Shown here: one piece after another, positions 36,216 through 44,535 of the stretch
How the letters are laid out: each line of letters starts with the position of its first letter
How positions within the stretch are numbered: position 1 is the stretch's first letter
Origin: Nocardioides acrostichi
Lineage (GTDB): Bacteria > Actinomycetota > Actinomycetes > Propionibacteriales > Nocardioidaceae
DNA: 64,000 nt
Direction of reading: 5' to 3'
Assembly (NCBI RefSeq): GCF_015319165.1
Contig: NZ_JADIVZ010000002.1
Location: 547,458 to 611,457 of the forward strand
Notes under the pieces: generated by a model
Databases searched by the model: none
Told to the model about the DNA's origin: nothing
What the model saw: the letters and a program-made list of their open reading frames with translations, nothing else
Position numbers and translations under genes: made by a program

Positions 36216-37073
36216 GTGGACTACTGGATCGCACTGCTACTGAACGCCATCTCGTTCGGCATGGTGCTCTTCCTGCTCTCGGCGGGGCTCACCTTGACCC
36301 TGGGGACCATGCGTCTGCTGAACCTCACGCACGGGTCGTTCTTCCTGGTGGGTGCCTACGTGACCTTCGAGCTCGAGCGCCACGGGGTCGACCTGGCACT
36401 CGCGTGGGGAGCCGCGGTGCTGGCCACAGCCCTCTGCGGTGCGGTCGTCTTCGTGCTACTGCGCCCGACCGGGGAGGACCATCTGCGTCAGACGCTGCTC
36501 ACCTTCGGGGTGCTGTTCGTCATCGCGGACGCCGCGCTGGTGATCGTCGGCGGTGACCCCGCCATCCTGCCCAGGCCGGGCTTCTTGGAGGGCACCCTCG
36601 ACCTCGGGCTGCTCGACTACCCCAAGTACCGGCTGTTCCTGGTGGCGGTGGGTCTCGGGATGGCTGGCCTGCTGTTCTGGTTCCAGTACCGCACTCGTGC
36701 CGGCATGATGCTGCGCGCCGTCGTCGACGACCCCGAGATGGCTCGAGGGGTCGGCATCAACCCGACCGTGCTCGCCGCCGTGACCTTCGTGGTCGGCGCC
36801 GGCATCGCCGGACTGAGCGGGGCGCTGGGCGGCGTGCTCCTCGGCGCCTTCCCCGGCGTCGACCTGCAGGTGCTGCTGTTCGCGCTGGTCGTCGTCATCG
36901 TCGGCGGCGCCGGCAGCATCGGGGGCGCGCTGGCCGGGTCCGTCGTGATCGGGCTGGTCAACACCGTGACGATCGCCTTCGCCCCCGGCCTGGCGCTGTT
37001 CTCCATGTTCGGCGTGATGCTGGCGATCTTGACCCTGCGTCCGCAGGGCATCGCCGGGAAGGCCCTGGCATGA
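36216..37073 (+). CDS. Liv-type ABC permease (LivH-like)
   Basis: 285 residues, about eight membrane helices: LNAISFGMVLFLLSAGLTLTLG at the start, the conserved LNLTHGSFFLVGAYV, and the ATPase-contact region VVDDPEMARGVGINPTVLA. It forms half of the importer channel. GTG 36216 is preceded by GGAAGGGAGA. It overlaps the next permease by four bases. Confidence 0.93.
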   Translation: MDYWIALLLNAISFGMVLFLLSAGLTLTLGTMRLLNLTHGSFFLVGAYVTFELERHGVDLALAWGAAVLATALCGAVVFVLLRPTGEDHLRQTLLTFGVLFVIADAALVIVGGDPAILPRPGFLEGTLDLGLLDYPKYRLFLVAVGLGMAGLLFWFQYRTRAGMMLRAVVDDPEMARGVGINPTVLAAVTFVVGAGIAGLSGALGGVLLGAFPGVDLQVLLFALVVVIVGGAGSIGGALAGSVVIGLVNTVTIAFAPGLALFSMFGVMLAILTLRPQGIAGKALA

Positions 37074-38128
37074 GCAACTCCGTGTCCTCGACCCTCGTCT
37101 CCCTGCGCCTGCGCGGCGCCAAGCTGGTCGCTCCGGTGCTCGGCTTCGGAGCGCTCGCGATGATTCCCTACGCGCTGACGCTCAACGAGATCCACCTGCT
37201 CTCGGCGATGTTGATCTTCGGGATCTTCGCCATGAGCCTCAACCTGCTCGTCGGCTTCGGCGGCATGGCCTCGCTGGGTCACGCGCTGTTCTTCGGTGCC
37301 GGCGCCTACGCGGTCGGACTCTTGAGCTTCCATCGAGACTCCGGCTTCGCGCTCTCGCTCCTCGTCGGGCTCGCCGCGGCCGCCTTGCTGGCCCTCGTCG
37401 TGGGCTTCCTGGTCCGCCGGGCGCGTGGCACCGCCTACCTGATGATCACCCTCGCGGCCTCGCAGGTCTTCTGGGGCCTGGCGACTCAGTGGAAGGCGGT
37501 GACGAACGGTGACGACGGACTGTTCGGGATCTCCTCGCCCTCGATCCTGGGCTGGGACTTCGGTTCGACCGTCACCTACTACTACGTCGTGCTCGTCGTC
37601 GTGGCCGGCGTCTTCGTGCTGCTGACGGCGATCTCCCGCTCGCCCTTCGGCTACGTCCTGCGCGGGGTCCGCGACAACGAGCAGCGCATGCGCGCGGTCG
37701 GCGTCGACGTCGACCGCATCCGCCACCTGGCCCTGGTGATCTCTGCCGTCATCGCGAGCCTCGGCGGTGTGCTCTACGCCTACCAGGAGAGGTACGTCGG
37801 ACCCGACGTGCTCGCGGCCACGACCTCCGGCGACGGGCTGCTCGCGGTCGCGCTGGGTGGGGGAGCCGTGGCGGGACCGTTGGTCGGCGGACTGGTCGTG
37901 GGCCTGCTCGAGGACGTCGTCGGCTCCTACACCGATCGCTACCTGATGATCCTCGGGATCTTGTTCGTGCTCGTGGCCATCTTCTTGCCCAGGGGGCTCG
38001 CGGGCCTCGCCCAGTCGCTGGGCGACACGGTGCGACCGAGGCGTCGTGCCGCCGAGCAGGCCATCGAGCAACGGGTGGAGCCAGCACAGGCCGAGGTCAC
38101 CGAAACGGAAGGGGCCCACCATGGCTGA
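37070..38128 (+). CDS. Liv-type ABC permease (LivM-like)
   Basis: 352 residues with about ten membrane helices: IFGIFAMSLNLLVGFGGMASLGHALFFGAGAY is the LivM signature region and GVRDNEQRMRAVGVDVDRIRHLAL the ATPase-contact loop. The last 35 residues are charged and unconserved. ATG 37070 overlaps the LivH-like stop and the 3' end overlaps the ATPase gene by eight bases. Confidence 0.93.
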   Translation: MSNSVSSTLVSLRLRGAKLVAPVLGFGALAMIPYALTLNEIHLLSAMLIFGIFAMSLNLLVGFGGMASLGHALFFGAGAYAVGLLSFHRDSGFALSLLVGLAAAALLALVVGFLVRRARGTAYLMITLAASQVFWGLATQWKAVTNGDDGLFGISSPSILGWDFGSTVTYYYVVLVVVAGVFVLLTAISRSPFGYVLRGVRDNEQRMRAVGVDVDRIRHLALVISAVIASLGGVLYAYQERYVGPDVLAATTSGDGLLAVALGGGAVAGPLVGGLVVGLLEDVVGSYTDRYLMILGILFVLVAIFLPRGLAGLAQSLGDTVRPRRRAAEQAIEQRVEPAQAEVTETEGAHHG

Positions 38129-38888
38129 GCCCGTGCTCGAGGTCTCGGGCCTCTCCAAGTCCTTCGGCGGCATCAGCGTGCTCAGCGACGTCGGCTTCTC
38201 GGTGGCCAGAGGCGAGCGCCGCGGGATCATCGGCCCGAACGGCGCCGGCAAGACGACCCTCTTCAACGTCCTGAGCGGCTACCTGCCTGCCGACGCCGGC
38301 ACGGTGCGGCTGTGCGGGAGCGACGTGACCACGTTGCCCGCGCATCGCCGGGCCCGGATGGGGCTGGGGCGGACCTTCCAGATCGTGGCCCTCTGCGACG
38401 AGCTCACCGTGGAGGAGAACGTGCTCTTGGGACTCGTGGCCAGCAACCGCGGTGAGTGGCGCCTGCTGGGGTCACTGCGAGGCCGACGAGGCCTGGTGGA
38501 GCGGAGCCGGGAGCTGTTGTCGGAGGCAGGGCTCATCGACCTGCGCGAGCACAAGGTCAAGGCCATCGCCTACGGTCATCGGCGCGTCCTCGAGATCGTC
38601 ATGGCGCTGACCTCGCGGGCCCGCGTCCTGCTGCTCGACGAGCCGGCGGCCGGCCTCTCCGGCGAGGAGAGCCTGCGGATGATCCCCCTGCTGGAGCGCC
38701 TCGACCGCGACCTGACCATCGTGCTGATCGAGCACGACATGGACGTCATGTTCAACACCGTGGATCGGCTGCTCGTGCTCGACCACGGGACGATCCTGCT
38801 CGAGGGCACTCCCGAGGAGGTCCGCTCCAGCGACCTCGTCCGTGAGCGCTACCTGGGCACCCAGCACGCGGCGGGAGCCGGATCATGA
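38121..38888 (+). CDS. Liv-type ABC ATPase (LivG-like)
   Basis: 255 residues: Walker A GPNGAGKTTLFNVLSG, Q-loop RTFQIVALCDELTVEENV, Walker B VLLLDEPAAGLSGEE, switch IEHDMDVMFNTVDRL. The signature motif is altered (IAYGHRRVLEIVMAL in place of LSxGxQR), a change also seen in many LivG proteins. ATG 38121 lies after GGAAGGGG. It overlaps the LivF-like gene by four bases. Confidence 0.93.
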   Translation: MAEPVLEVSGLSKSFGGISVLSDVGFSVARGERRGIIGPNGAGKTTLFNVLSGYLPADAGTVRLCGSDVTTLPAHRRARMGLGRTFQIVALCDELTVEENVLLGLVASNRGEWRLLGSLRGRRGLVERSRELLSEAGLIDLREHKVKAIAYGHRRVLEIVMALTSRARVLLLDEPAAGLSGEESLRMIPLLERLDRDLTIVLIEHDMDVMFNTVDRLLVLDHGTILLEGTPEEVRSSDLVRERYLGTQHAAGAGS

Positions 38889-39580
38889 TCCTGCAGGCGA
38901 ACGACGTCCACACCTGGTACGGCACGAGCTACGTGCTCCAGGGGACGAGCATCGAGGTACCGGAGAGCCAGTGCACGGCGGTCCTGGGCCGCAACGGGGT
39001 CGGCAAGACCACCCTGGTGAGGACCATCTGCGGCTTCACGCCTCCAGGCAGGGGTGAGGTGCGCCTGCGCGGCGAGCGCATCGATGCGATGCCGGCCCAC
39101 CGCATCGTTCGCCAAGGGCTGGCGGTGGTGCCCCAGGGGCGCCGGGTGTTCAAGAACCTCAGTGTCGAGGAGAACCTCCAGGTCGCCGCGGTCGATCGTG
39201 CCCGGGTCGCCGAAGTCTGGGAGCGCTTCCCGCGGCTGCACGAGCGCCGTAGCTCCGTGGCCGGCCGACTCAGCGGCGGTGAGCAGCAGATGCTCGCGAT
39301 CGGGCGCGCACTGGTGACGGATCCGACCGTGCTCGTCTTGGACGAGCCGACCGAGGGGCTGGCCCCGGCGATCACCGAGTCGCTGCTGGGGATGCTCCAG
39401 GAGCTCAAGCGCAGTGGCGTGTCGCTGCTGCTCACCGAGCAGAGTGTCGGGTTCGCCTTGGCGCTGGCCGACACCGCCTACGTGATGTCCAGCCGCGGCC
39501 AGATCGCCTACGCGGGGACGGCGGCGGCTCTCGCCGCCGACGCCTCGGTCCAGGAAAAGCATCTCGGCGTGGCCGTCTAG
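38885..39580 (+). CDS. Liv-type ABC ATPase (LivF-like)
   Basis: 231 residues: Walker A GRNGVGKTTLVRTICG, Q-loop VPQGRRVFKNLSVEENL, signature LSGGEQQMLAIGRAL, Walker B VLVLDEPTEGLAPAI, switch LTEQSVGFALAL. It completes the five-component importer begun at 34.95 kb. The Baeyer-Villiger monooxygenase gene follows after 27 bases on the same strand, so uptake and catabolism are probably one transcript. Confidence 0.93.
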   Translation: MILQANDVHTWYGTSYVLQGTSIEVPESQCTAVLGRNGVGKTTLVRTICGFTPPGRGEVRLRGERIDAMPAHRIVRQGLAVVPQGRRVFKNLSVEENLQVAAVDRARVAEVWERFPRLHERRSSVAGRLSGGEQQMLAIGRALVTDPTVLVLDEPTEGLAPAITESLLGMLQELKRSGVSLLLTEQSVGFALALADTAYVMSSRGQIAYAGTAAALAADASVQEKHLGVAV

Positions 39581-39607
39581 CCACGCCCCGGAAGAGGAGA
39601 GCCCACC

Positions 39608-41548
39608 ATGGCGCCCACACATCTGTCGTTACCCGACCTCGACCAGGTCCGACGTCGACTCGACGCCGCGCAGACCCCCGCGCTGTTGATGCTGGTCGCC
39701 CAGGCCACCGGGGACACGAGCCTGCTCCGGCCCGAGTGGCGACCGGACCCGCTCGCACTGCCCTTCAGCGGCCTCCCCGAGGAGGTGGACCGAGCGATTC
39801 GGGAGCACGCGCTCTCCGTGCTGGAGTCCCTGGCCGACCAGGGCGGGTCGATGCCGGCTCGGCCGACGCGCGAGGTGCTGCGCGGGATCGCCGAGTGGAT
39901 CACCGGGCCCCTGGAGGAGGACGAAGTCTCCTTGCTCGACGGCGTGCTGGTCATGGACGACGAGGATCCCGACGCCCCGGACTGGGACTACCGCGAGCTG
40001 GCAGGCGAGCGACCCGTGCGGGTGGCCATCATCGGAGCAGGCATCTCCGGTCTGCTCGGCGCGCTGCGCATGAAACAGGCCGGCGTACCGTTCGTGATCT
40101 TCGAGCGTGCCGAGGATCTCGGCGGCACGTGGTACCAGAACACCTACCCCGACTGCCGCATCGATGTGCCCAGCCACATCTACACGTACTCGTTCGTGCC
40201 CTCGGACTGGCCCTCCTATTTCTGCCGCCAAGAGGCGATCCTGCACTACCTCCAGGAGTTCGCGAAGGCCGAGGGACTGGTGGAGCACATCAGGTTCGGC
40301 ACGGAGGTGGTCTCGGCTCAGTGGGACGCCGAGGAGGCCGCCTGGCAGATGAGGCTGCGCGACCAGGCGGGCGAGCGAGTGGAGTCGTTCACGGCGGTGG
40401 CGAGTGCGGTCGGGCAGTTGAACCGGCCCGCCATCCCCGACATCCCGGGCCGGGAGACCTTCGCCGGACCCGCCTTCCACTCCGCCGAGTGGGACCACGG
40501 CGTCGACCTGACCGATCGGCGGGTCGTGGTGATCGGCACCGGCGCCAGCGCCCTGCAGTTCGCTCCGGCGGTCGCAGACGCCGCGGCCCACGTCACCGTC
40601 CTCCAGCGCACGCCGCCCTGGCTGCAGCCGACCCCGGAGCTGCGCCGTGACATCGGAGCCGACGAGCGGTGGCTGCTCTCGGAGCTGCCGACCTACCGAG
40701 GGTGGTACCGGTTCTCGATCTTCCTGCCCAAGCTGCGAGGCAATCTCGAGGCCGCGACGGTCGACCCGGACTACCCGCCCACCGAGCGGGCCGTGTCGGC
40801 TGCCAACGACGCTTTGCGCGAGACCCTCACCACCTACCTGACCGACCAGATGGTCGACCGGCCCGATCTCGTCGGCGCCGTCGTGCCCGCCTATCCGCCG
40901 GCGTCCAAGCGCATCGTCCGCGACGACGGCACCTGGATCCGCTTCCTCTCCCGCGACGACGTCGACCTGGTGAGCGACCCCATCGAACGGATCGTGCCCG
41001 AGGGCGTCGTCCTGCGAGACGGTCGGCTGATCGAGGCCGACGTCCTCTTGTGGGGCACGGGTTTCAAGGCCTCGGAGTTCTTGATGCCGATGTCGGTCGT
41101 CGGCGAGGACGGCCGCGACCTGCACTCCCAGTGGGACGGCGACGCCGCGGCGTACATGGGCGTGGCCATCCCCGGGTTCCCGAACTTCTTCACGCTCTTC
41201 GGCCCCAACACCAGCGTGCTGGTCCACGCCAACCTCGTCTACTTCATCGAGCGGCAGGTCCGCTACTTCACGGAGTCGATCCGGCTGCTGCTGGAGACGG
41301 GGGCGACATCGCTCTGCCTGCGCGAGGAGATCTTCGAGGAGCACCAGCGCGAGCTGGTGGCCGCGAACGCCCAGCGCGCCTGGGGCTGGTCGTCGGTCAG
41401 CAGTTGGTACAAGAACGCGCACGGTCGCTCGCCGATCATGTGGCCCCTCAGTACCGCCGACTTCTGGAGAGGTACCCGGGTCGTCGATCCCGCGCACTAC
41501 GTCCTTCGACACGATCACCCGATTCATCACACCAAGGAGCAGGCATGA
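39608..41548 (+). CDS. Baeyer-Villiger monooxygenase (HAPMO-like)
   Basis: 646-residue flavoprotein. FAD Rossmann loop VAIIGAGISG (from residue 139), the Baeyer-Villiger fingerprint FAGPAFHSAEWD (residues 285-296, FxGxxxHxxxWD) and the NADPH Rossmann loop VVVIGTGASA (about 305). The 138-residue N-terminal extension before the first Rossmann motif is the size found in 4-hydroxyacetophenone and cyclopentadecanone monooxygenases. The reaction inserts oxygen beside a carbonyl, giving an ester or lactone; the actual ketone is unknown. Four-base overlap with the hydrolase gene suggests the ester is cleaved at once. GAAGAGGAGA precedes ATG 39608. Confidence 0.93.
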   Translation: MAPTHLSLPDLDQVRRRLDAAQTPALLMLVAQATGDTSLLRPEWRPDPLALPFSGLPEEVDRAIREHALSVLESLADQGGSMPARPTREVLRGIAEWITGPLEEDEVSLLDGVLVMDDEDPDAPDWDYRELAGERPVRVAIIGAGISGLLGALRMKQAGVPFVIFERAEDLGGTWYQNTYPDCRIDVPSHIYTYSFVPSDWPSYFCRQEAILHYLQEFAKAEGLVEHIRFGTEVVSAQWDAEEAAWQMRLRDQAGERVESFTAVASAVGQLNRPAIPDIPGRETFAGPAFHSAEWDHGVDLTDRRVVVIGTGASALQFAPAVADAAAHVTVLQRTPPWLQPTPELRRDIGADERWLLSELPTYRGWYRFSIFLPKLRGNLEAATVDPDYPPTERAVSAANDALRETLTTYLTDQMVDRPDLVGAVVPAYPPASKRIVRDDGTWIRFLSRDDVDLVSDPIERIVPEGVVLRDGRLIEADVLLWGTGFKASEFLMPMSVVGEDGRDLHSQWDGDAAAYMGVAIPGFPNFFTLFGPNTSVLVHANLVYFIERQVRYFTESIRLLLETGATSLCLREEIFEEHQRELVAANAQRAWGWSSVSSWYKNAHGRSPIMWPLSTADFWRGTRVVDPAHYVLRHDHPIHHTKEQA

Positions 41549-42393
41549 CGAGCAACGCCCACACCCTCGAGGTCAACGGATTCGTCACCCGGTACCTCAC
41601 CGCCGGCCCGTCGGACGCGCCCGTCGTCCTGCTCGTCCACGACGGCGCATGGGGCGCGAGCGCGGAGGTCACGTGGGGCGAGATGATGCCGCTCGTCGCG
41701 CGTCGGTACCGGGTCATCGCCCCGGACATGCTCGGCTTCGGTGGGAGCGCCAAGGCCGTCCAGCTCGACCAGTCGCCCTACGAGTTCCGCGCCCGACACC
41801 TGCTCGCGCTGCTCGACGCCCTGGAGATCGACCGACCCGTCCACACCATCGGCAACTCCTTCGGGGGCTCGGTCCTGCTGCAGGCACAGACTTCTCCGCG
41901 ATGGGCCCCCCGATTCGCCTCGGTCACCAGCATCAGCGGCACCGGGGGCCCGTGGAGGTCGGCCCGCGCGCTGAGCGAGCTCGGGCACTTCGACGGGACG
42001 GCCGAGGACATGCGCCGCATCCTGGAGCTGGTGATCGACCCCTATGAGGGGATGGAGCAGCAGATCGCCGACCGCCTGCAGTGGGCCGCTCAGCCCGGTC
42101 ACTACGCCAGCGTGGTCGCTCCCCACACCGCCGTGCCCGAGACCCTGAGGACCGAGCGTCCACCCTCGACCTATCCGGCCGACCTGGACGGCACGGGCGT
42201 CCCCACGCTCCTGGTCTACGGATCCCGCGACGACCTCGTCGAGCCGGACTGGATGGAGCGCATCGTCAAGGAGGCGCCCGAGGTGCGCACGGCCACCCTG
42301 GACACGATGCACTCGCCGAACATCTCGCACCCGGACCTCACGTGGGCCACCATCGAGCCGTTCCTCGCCGAGGTCGAGGCGGCCGCGAGGTGA
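41545..42393 (+). CDS. Alpha/beta hydrolase following the BVMO
   Basis: 282 residues. HDGAWGASAEVTWGE resembles the oxyanion/N-terminal loop of MhpC-type C-C bond hydrolases; nucleophile GNSFGGSVLL, acid in GSRDDLVEPDW, histidine in MHSPNISHPD. In place after the monooxygenase it would hydrolyse the ester or lactone made there; C-C cleavage of a diketone is the alternative. ATG 41545 follows CAAGGAGCAGG and overlaps the monooxygenase stop. Confidence 0.88.
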   Translation: MTSNAHTLEVNGFVTRYLTAGPSDAPVVLLVHDGAWGASAEVTWGEMMPLVARRYRVIAPDMLGFGGSAKAVQLDQSPYEFRARHLLALLDALEIDRPVHTIGNSFGGSVLLQAQTSPRWAPRFASVTSISGTGGPWRSARALSELGHFDGTAEDMRRILELVIDPYEGMEQQIADRLQWAAQPGHYASVVAPHTAVPETLRTERPPSTYPADLDGTGVPTLLVYGSRDDLVEPDWMERIVKEAPEVRTATLDTMHSPNISHPDLTWATIEPFLAEVEAAAR

Positions 42394-43163
42394 CGGTGAC
42401 CGCACCGGGGCGTCTCGAGGGCCGGGTGGCGGTGGTGACCGGCGGAGCCGGTGGGCTCGGTGCCGGCATCGTCCGCAGGTTCGCCGCCGAGGGAGCCCAC
42501 GTCGTCGTGACCGACCGGTTGCAGCCGGAGGCGCGGGCGGTCGTCGAGTCGGTCCGCGAGGCCGGCGGCAGCGCCGAGCAGCTGTGCTTCGACGTGACCG
42601 CGAGCGCGGAGTGGGATCGCCTGGGCGCTCACGTCCGCGCCGCTCACGGTCGCCTCGACGTCATGGTCTGCAGCGCGGGGTTGGGCACCGCTGTGTCGGG
42701 CGACACCGAGGAGGGCACGGCCTGGGAGCGGCTGATGGGTGTCAACGCCACCGGGACGATGCTCGCCTGCCGCACGGCGCTCGATCTCATGGGCGATCGC
42801 GGGGGCTCGATCATCACGATCAGCTCCATCGCGGGCGTCGTCGCGACCAGCAGCGCGGCGATCGACGTCGGCTACCACGCCTCCAAGGGCGCCGTGCGAC
42901 AGCTGACCAGGGCCCTGGCCGTTCAGGCGGCAGCCCGGGGGGTGCGGGTGAACTGCATCGTCCCCGGGGTGTTCCCGCCCATGCGCGGGTCGCGGCTCGG
43001 CACCGACGCGGACGAGCTGGCCGCGCTGCTCGGCCGGGTACCGCTGCGCCGCGTCGGAGCCGTCGAGGACGTCGCGGGCGCGGCGCTGTTCCTCGCCTCC
43101 GACGACGCGGCCTACGTGACCGGCATCGACCTGCCCGTCGACGGCGGGTTCCTGGCGCTGTGA
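42390..43163 (+). CDS. Short-chain dehydrogenase/reductase 1
   Basis: 257 residues of the classical SDR type: cofactor loop TGGAGGLGAGI, NAG-like CSAGLG, catalytic serine in ISSIAGV and YHASK (Tyr-x-x-x-Lys). VTDRL after the second strand, with an aspartate, suggests NAD. It could oxidise the alcohol released by ester cleavage or prepare the ketone from an alcohol. GTG 42390 overlaps the hydrolase stop. Confidence 0.9.
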   Translation: MTVTAPGRLEGRVAVVTGGAGGLGAGIVRRFAAEGAHVVVTDRLQPEARAVVESVREAGGSAEQLCFDVTASAEWDRLGAHVRAAHGRLDVMVCSAGLGTAVSGDTEEGTAWERLMGVNATGTMLACRTALDLMGDRGGSIITISSIAGVVATSSAAIDVGYHASKGAVRQLTRALAVQAAARGVRVNCIVPGVFPPMRGSRLGTDADELAALLGRVPLRRVGAVEDVAGAALFLASDDAAYVTGIDLPVDGGFLAL

Positions 43164-43909
43164 GCACCATGGAGCCGCGCCGGCGGCGCAGCGTCGTGGT
43201 CGGTGGCGCGGGAGGACTCGGAGCGGCGGTGGCCCGTGGGCTCGCCGAGGCCGGCGGCCTCGTGGCGGTGCTCGATCGCGACCTCGAGGGCGCCCGCGCG
43301 GTCGCGGGGGAGATCGATGGCGTGGCCGGCGAGATCGACGTCTCCGACGAGGCCTCGGTGGGAAGGGCCATCGACGAGGCCGCGACGAGGCTCGGGGGGC
43401 TCGATGCCCTGGTGACGACGGCCGGCGTCCTCGGGGAGCGCCTCGATCTGGAGCAGACCTCCCTCGCACGATGGCAGGAGGTCATCGCGGTGAACCTGAC
43501 CGGCACCTTCCTGGTCTGCCGTGCCGCGCTGGGTCACCTCAGGTCGGGGGACCGGCCCTCCGTGGTCACGGTCGCCTCGGGCGTGGCCCTCCGGCCGTTG
43601 CTGCCGACCCTGACCGCGTACGCGGCGAGCAAAGGCGGGGTCGTGGCCTTCTCCAAGACGCTGGCCCAGCAGGTCGGCCCCGACGGGATCCGCGTCAACG
43701 TCGTGTGCCCCGGCCTCGTCGAGACCCCGATGGCACCCTCCCGCGCCGAGCTCGGCGAGGCAGACACCGGCCGGCTCGAGCAGTACGCGCTGGGACGCGC
43801 TGCGACCGCCGAGGAGATCGCCGAGGTGATCTGTCTGGTGAGCGGCCCGGCCGCCTCGTACATGACCGGGTCGACGGTCGTCGTCGACGGCGGCCGCTCC
43901 TACTGGTGA
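43160..43909 (+). CDS. Short-chain dehydrogenase/reductase 2
   Basis: 249 residues, classical SDR: GGAGGLGAAVA, LDRD (NAD preference), TTAGVLG, serine in VASGVAL and YAASK. It is only distantly like SDR 1, so the two probably act at different steps (for example on the starting alcohol and on the hydroxy acid). GTG 43160 overlaps the preceding stop; ATG 43169 is possible. A 106-base gap then leads to the CMD gene. Confidence 0.9.
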   Translation: MSTMEPRRRRSVVVGGAGGLGAAVARGLAEAGGLVAVLDRDLEGARAVAGEIDGVAGEIDVSDEASVGRAIDEAATRLGGLDALVTTAGVLGERLDLEQTSLARWQEVIAVNLTGTFLVCRAALGHLRSGDRPSVVTVASGVALRPLLPTLTAYAASKGGVVAFSKTLAQQVGPDGIRVNVVCPGLVETPMAPSRAELGEADTGRLEQYALGRAATAEEIAEVICLVSGPAASYMTGSTVVVDGGRSYW

Positions 43910-44015
43910 GAGCCAGCCCGGCGACCGGGCCACCGCCTGGCCGTCCACCGGGGTCTGCTCCCGGCGCGCAGATCCCACGAGACACCCAACCACCCCTACG
44001 AGAAGGAGAACAGAG

Positions 44016-44396
44016 ATGACCGACGACCTCTACGAGCGAGGTATGGCCACCCGGCGGGCGGTACTCGGCGACGCGCACGTCGACGCGTCCCTGGCTGCCG
44101 CCACCGACTTCACCGGAGAGATCCAGGAGTACGTCACGCGCAACTGCTGGGGTGACGTGTGGAACCGGCCCGGGCTGACCCGCCAGGAGCGCAGCCTGAT
44201 CAACCTCGCGATGATGGCGTCGCTGAATCGGGGCCACGAGTTCAAGGTGCACGTGCGCGGCGCGGTGAACAACGGCGTGACCCGGGACCAGATCAAGGAG
44301 GTCCTGATGCAGGTGGGCTTCTACGCCGGCGGACCGGCGGCGCTCGAGGCCTTCAGGCTCGCTGCCGAGGTGCTCGACGCCATGGAGACGGCATAG
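44016..44396 (+). CDS. Carboxymuconolactone decarboxylase-family protein
   Basis: 126 residues, PcaC-like: LYERGMATRRAVLGDAHVD, NCWGDVWNRPGLTRQERSLINLAMMASLNRGHEFKVHV in part, and VLMQVGFYAGGPAALEAFR. This is a much better match to true gamma-carboxymuconolactone decarboxylase than the shorter protein at 33.6 kb, yet no other protocatechuate-branch gene is present. GAAGGAG precedes the start. It may decarboxylate an analogous keto-acid lactone. Confidence 0.9.
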   Translation: MTDDLYERGMATRRAVLGDAHVDASLAAATDFTGEIQEYVTRNCWGDVWNRPGLTRQERSLINLAMMASLNRGHEFKVHVRGAVNNGVTRDQIKEVLMQVGFYAGGPAALEAFRLAAEVLDAMETA

Positions 44397-44535
44397 CGGT
44401 GCCCCGGCTGTCGATCGGCGTGAGCACGAAGCAGCGTCGTGCGGCCGCGGGCCGCGCCCCGTCACGCCGGTCGGCAGGACCGCCCACGGCGGCCCCACCA
44501 CACCGTGCACGCCCGATGCAGAGAGGTCGGTTCGT

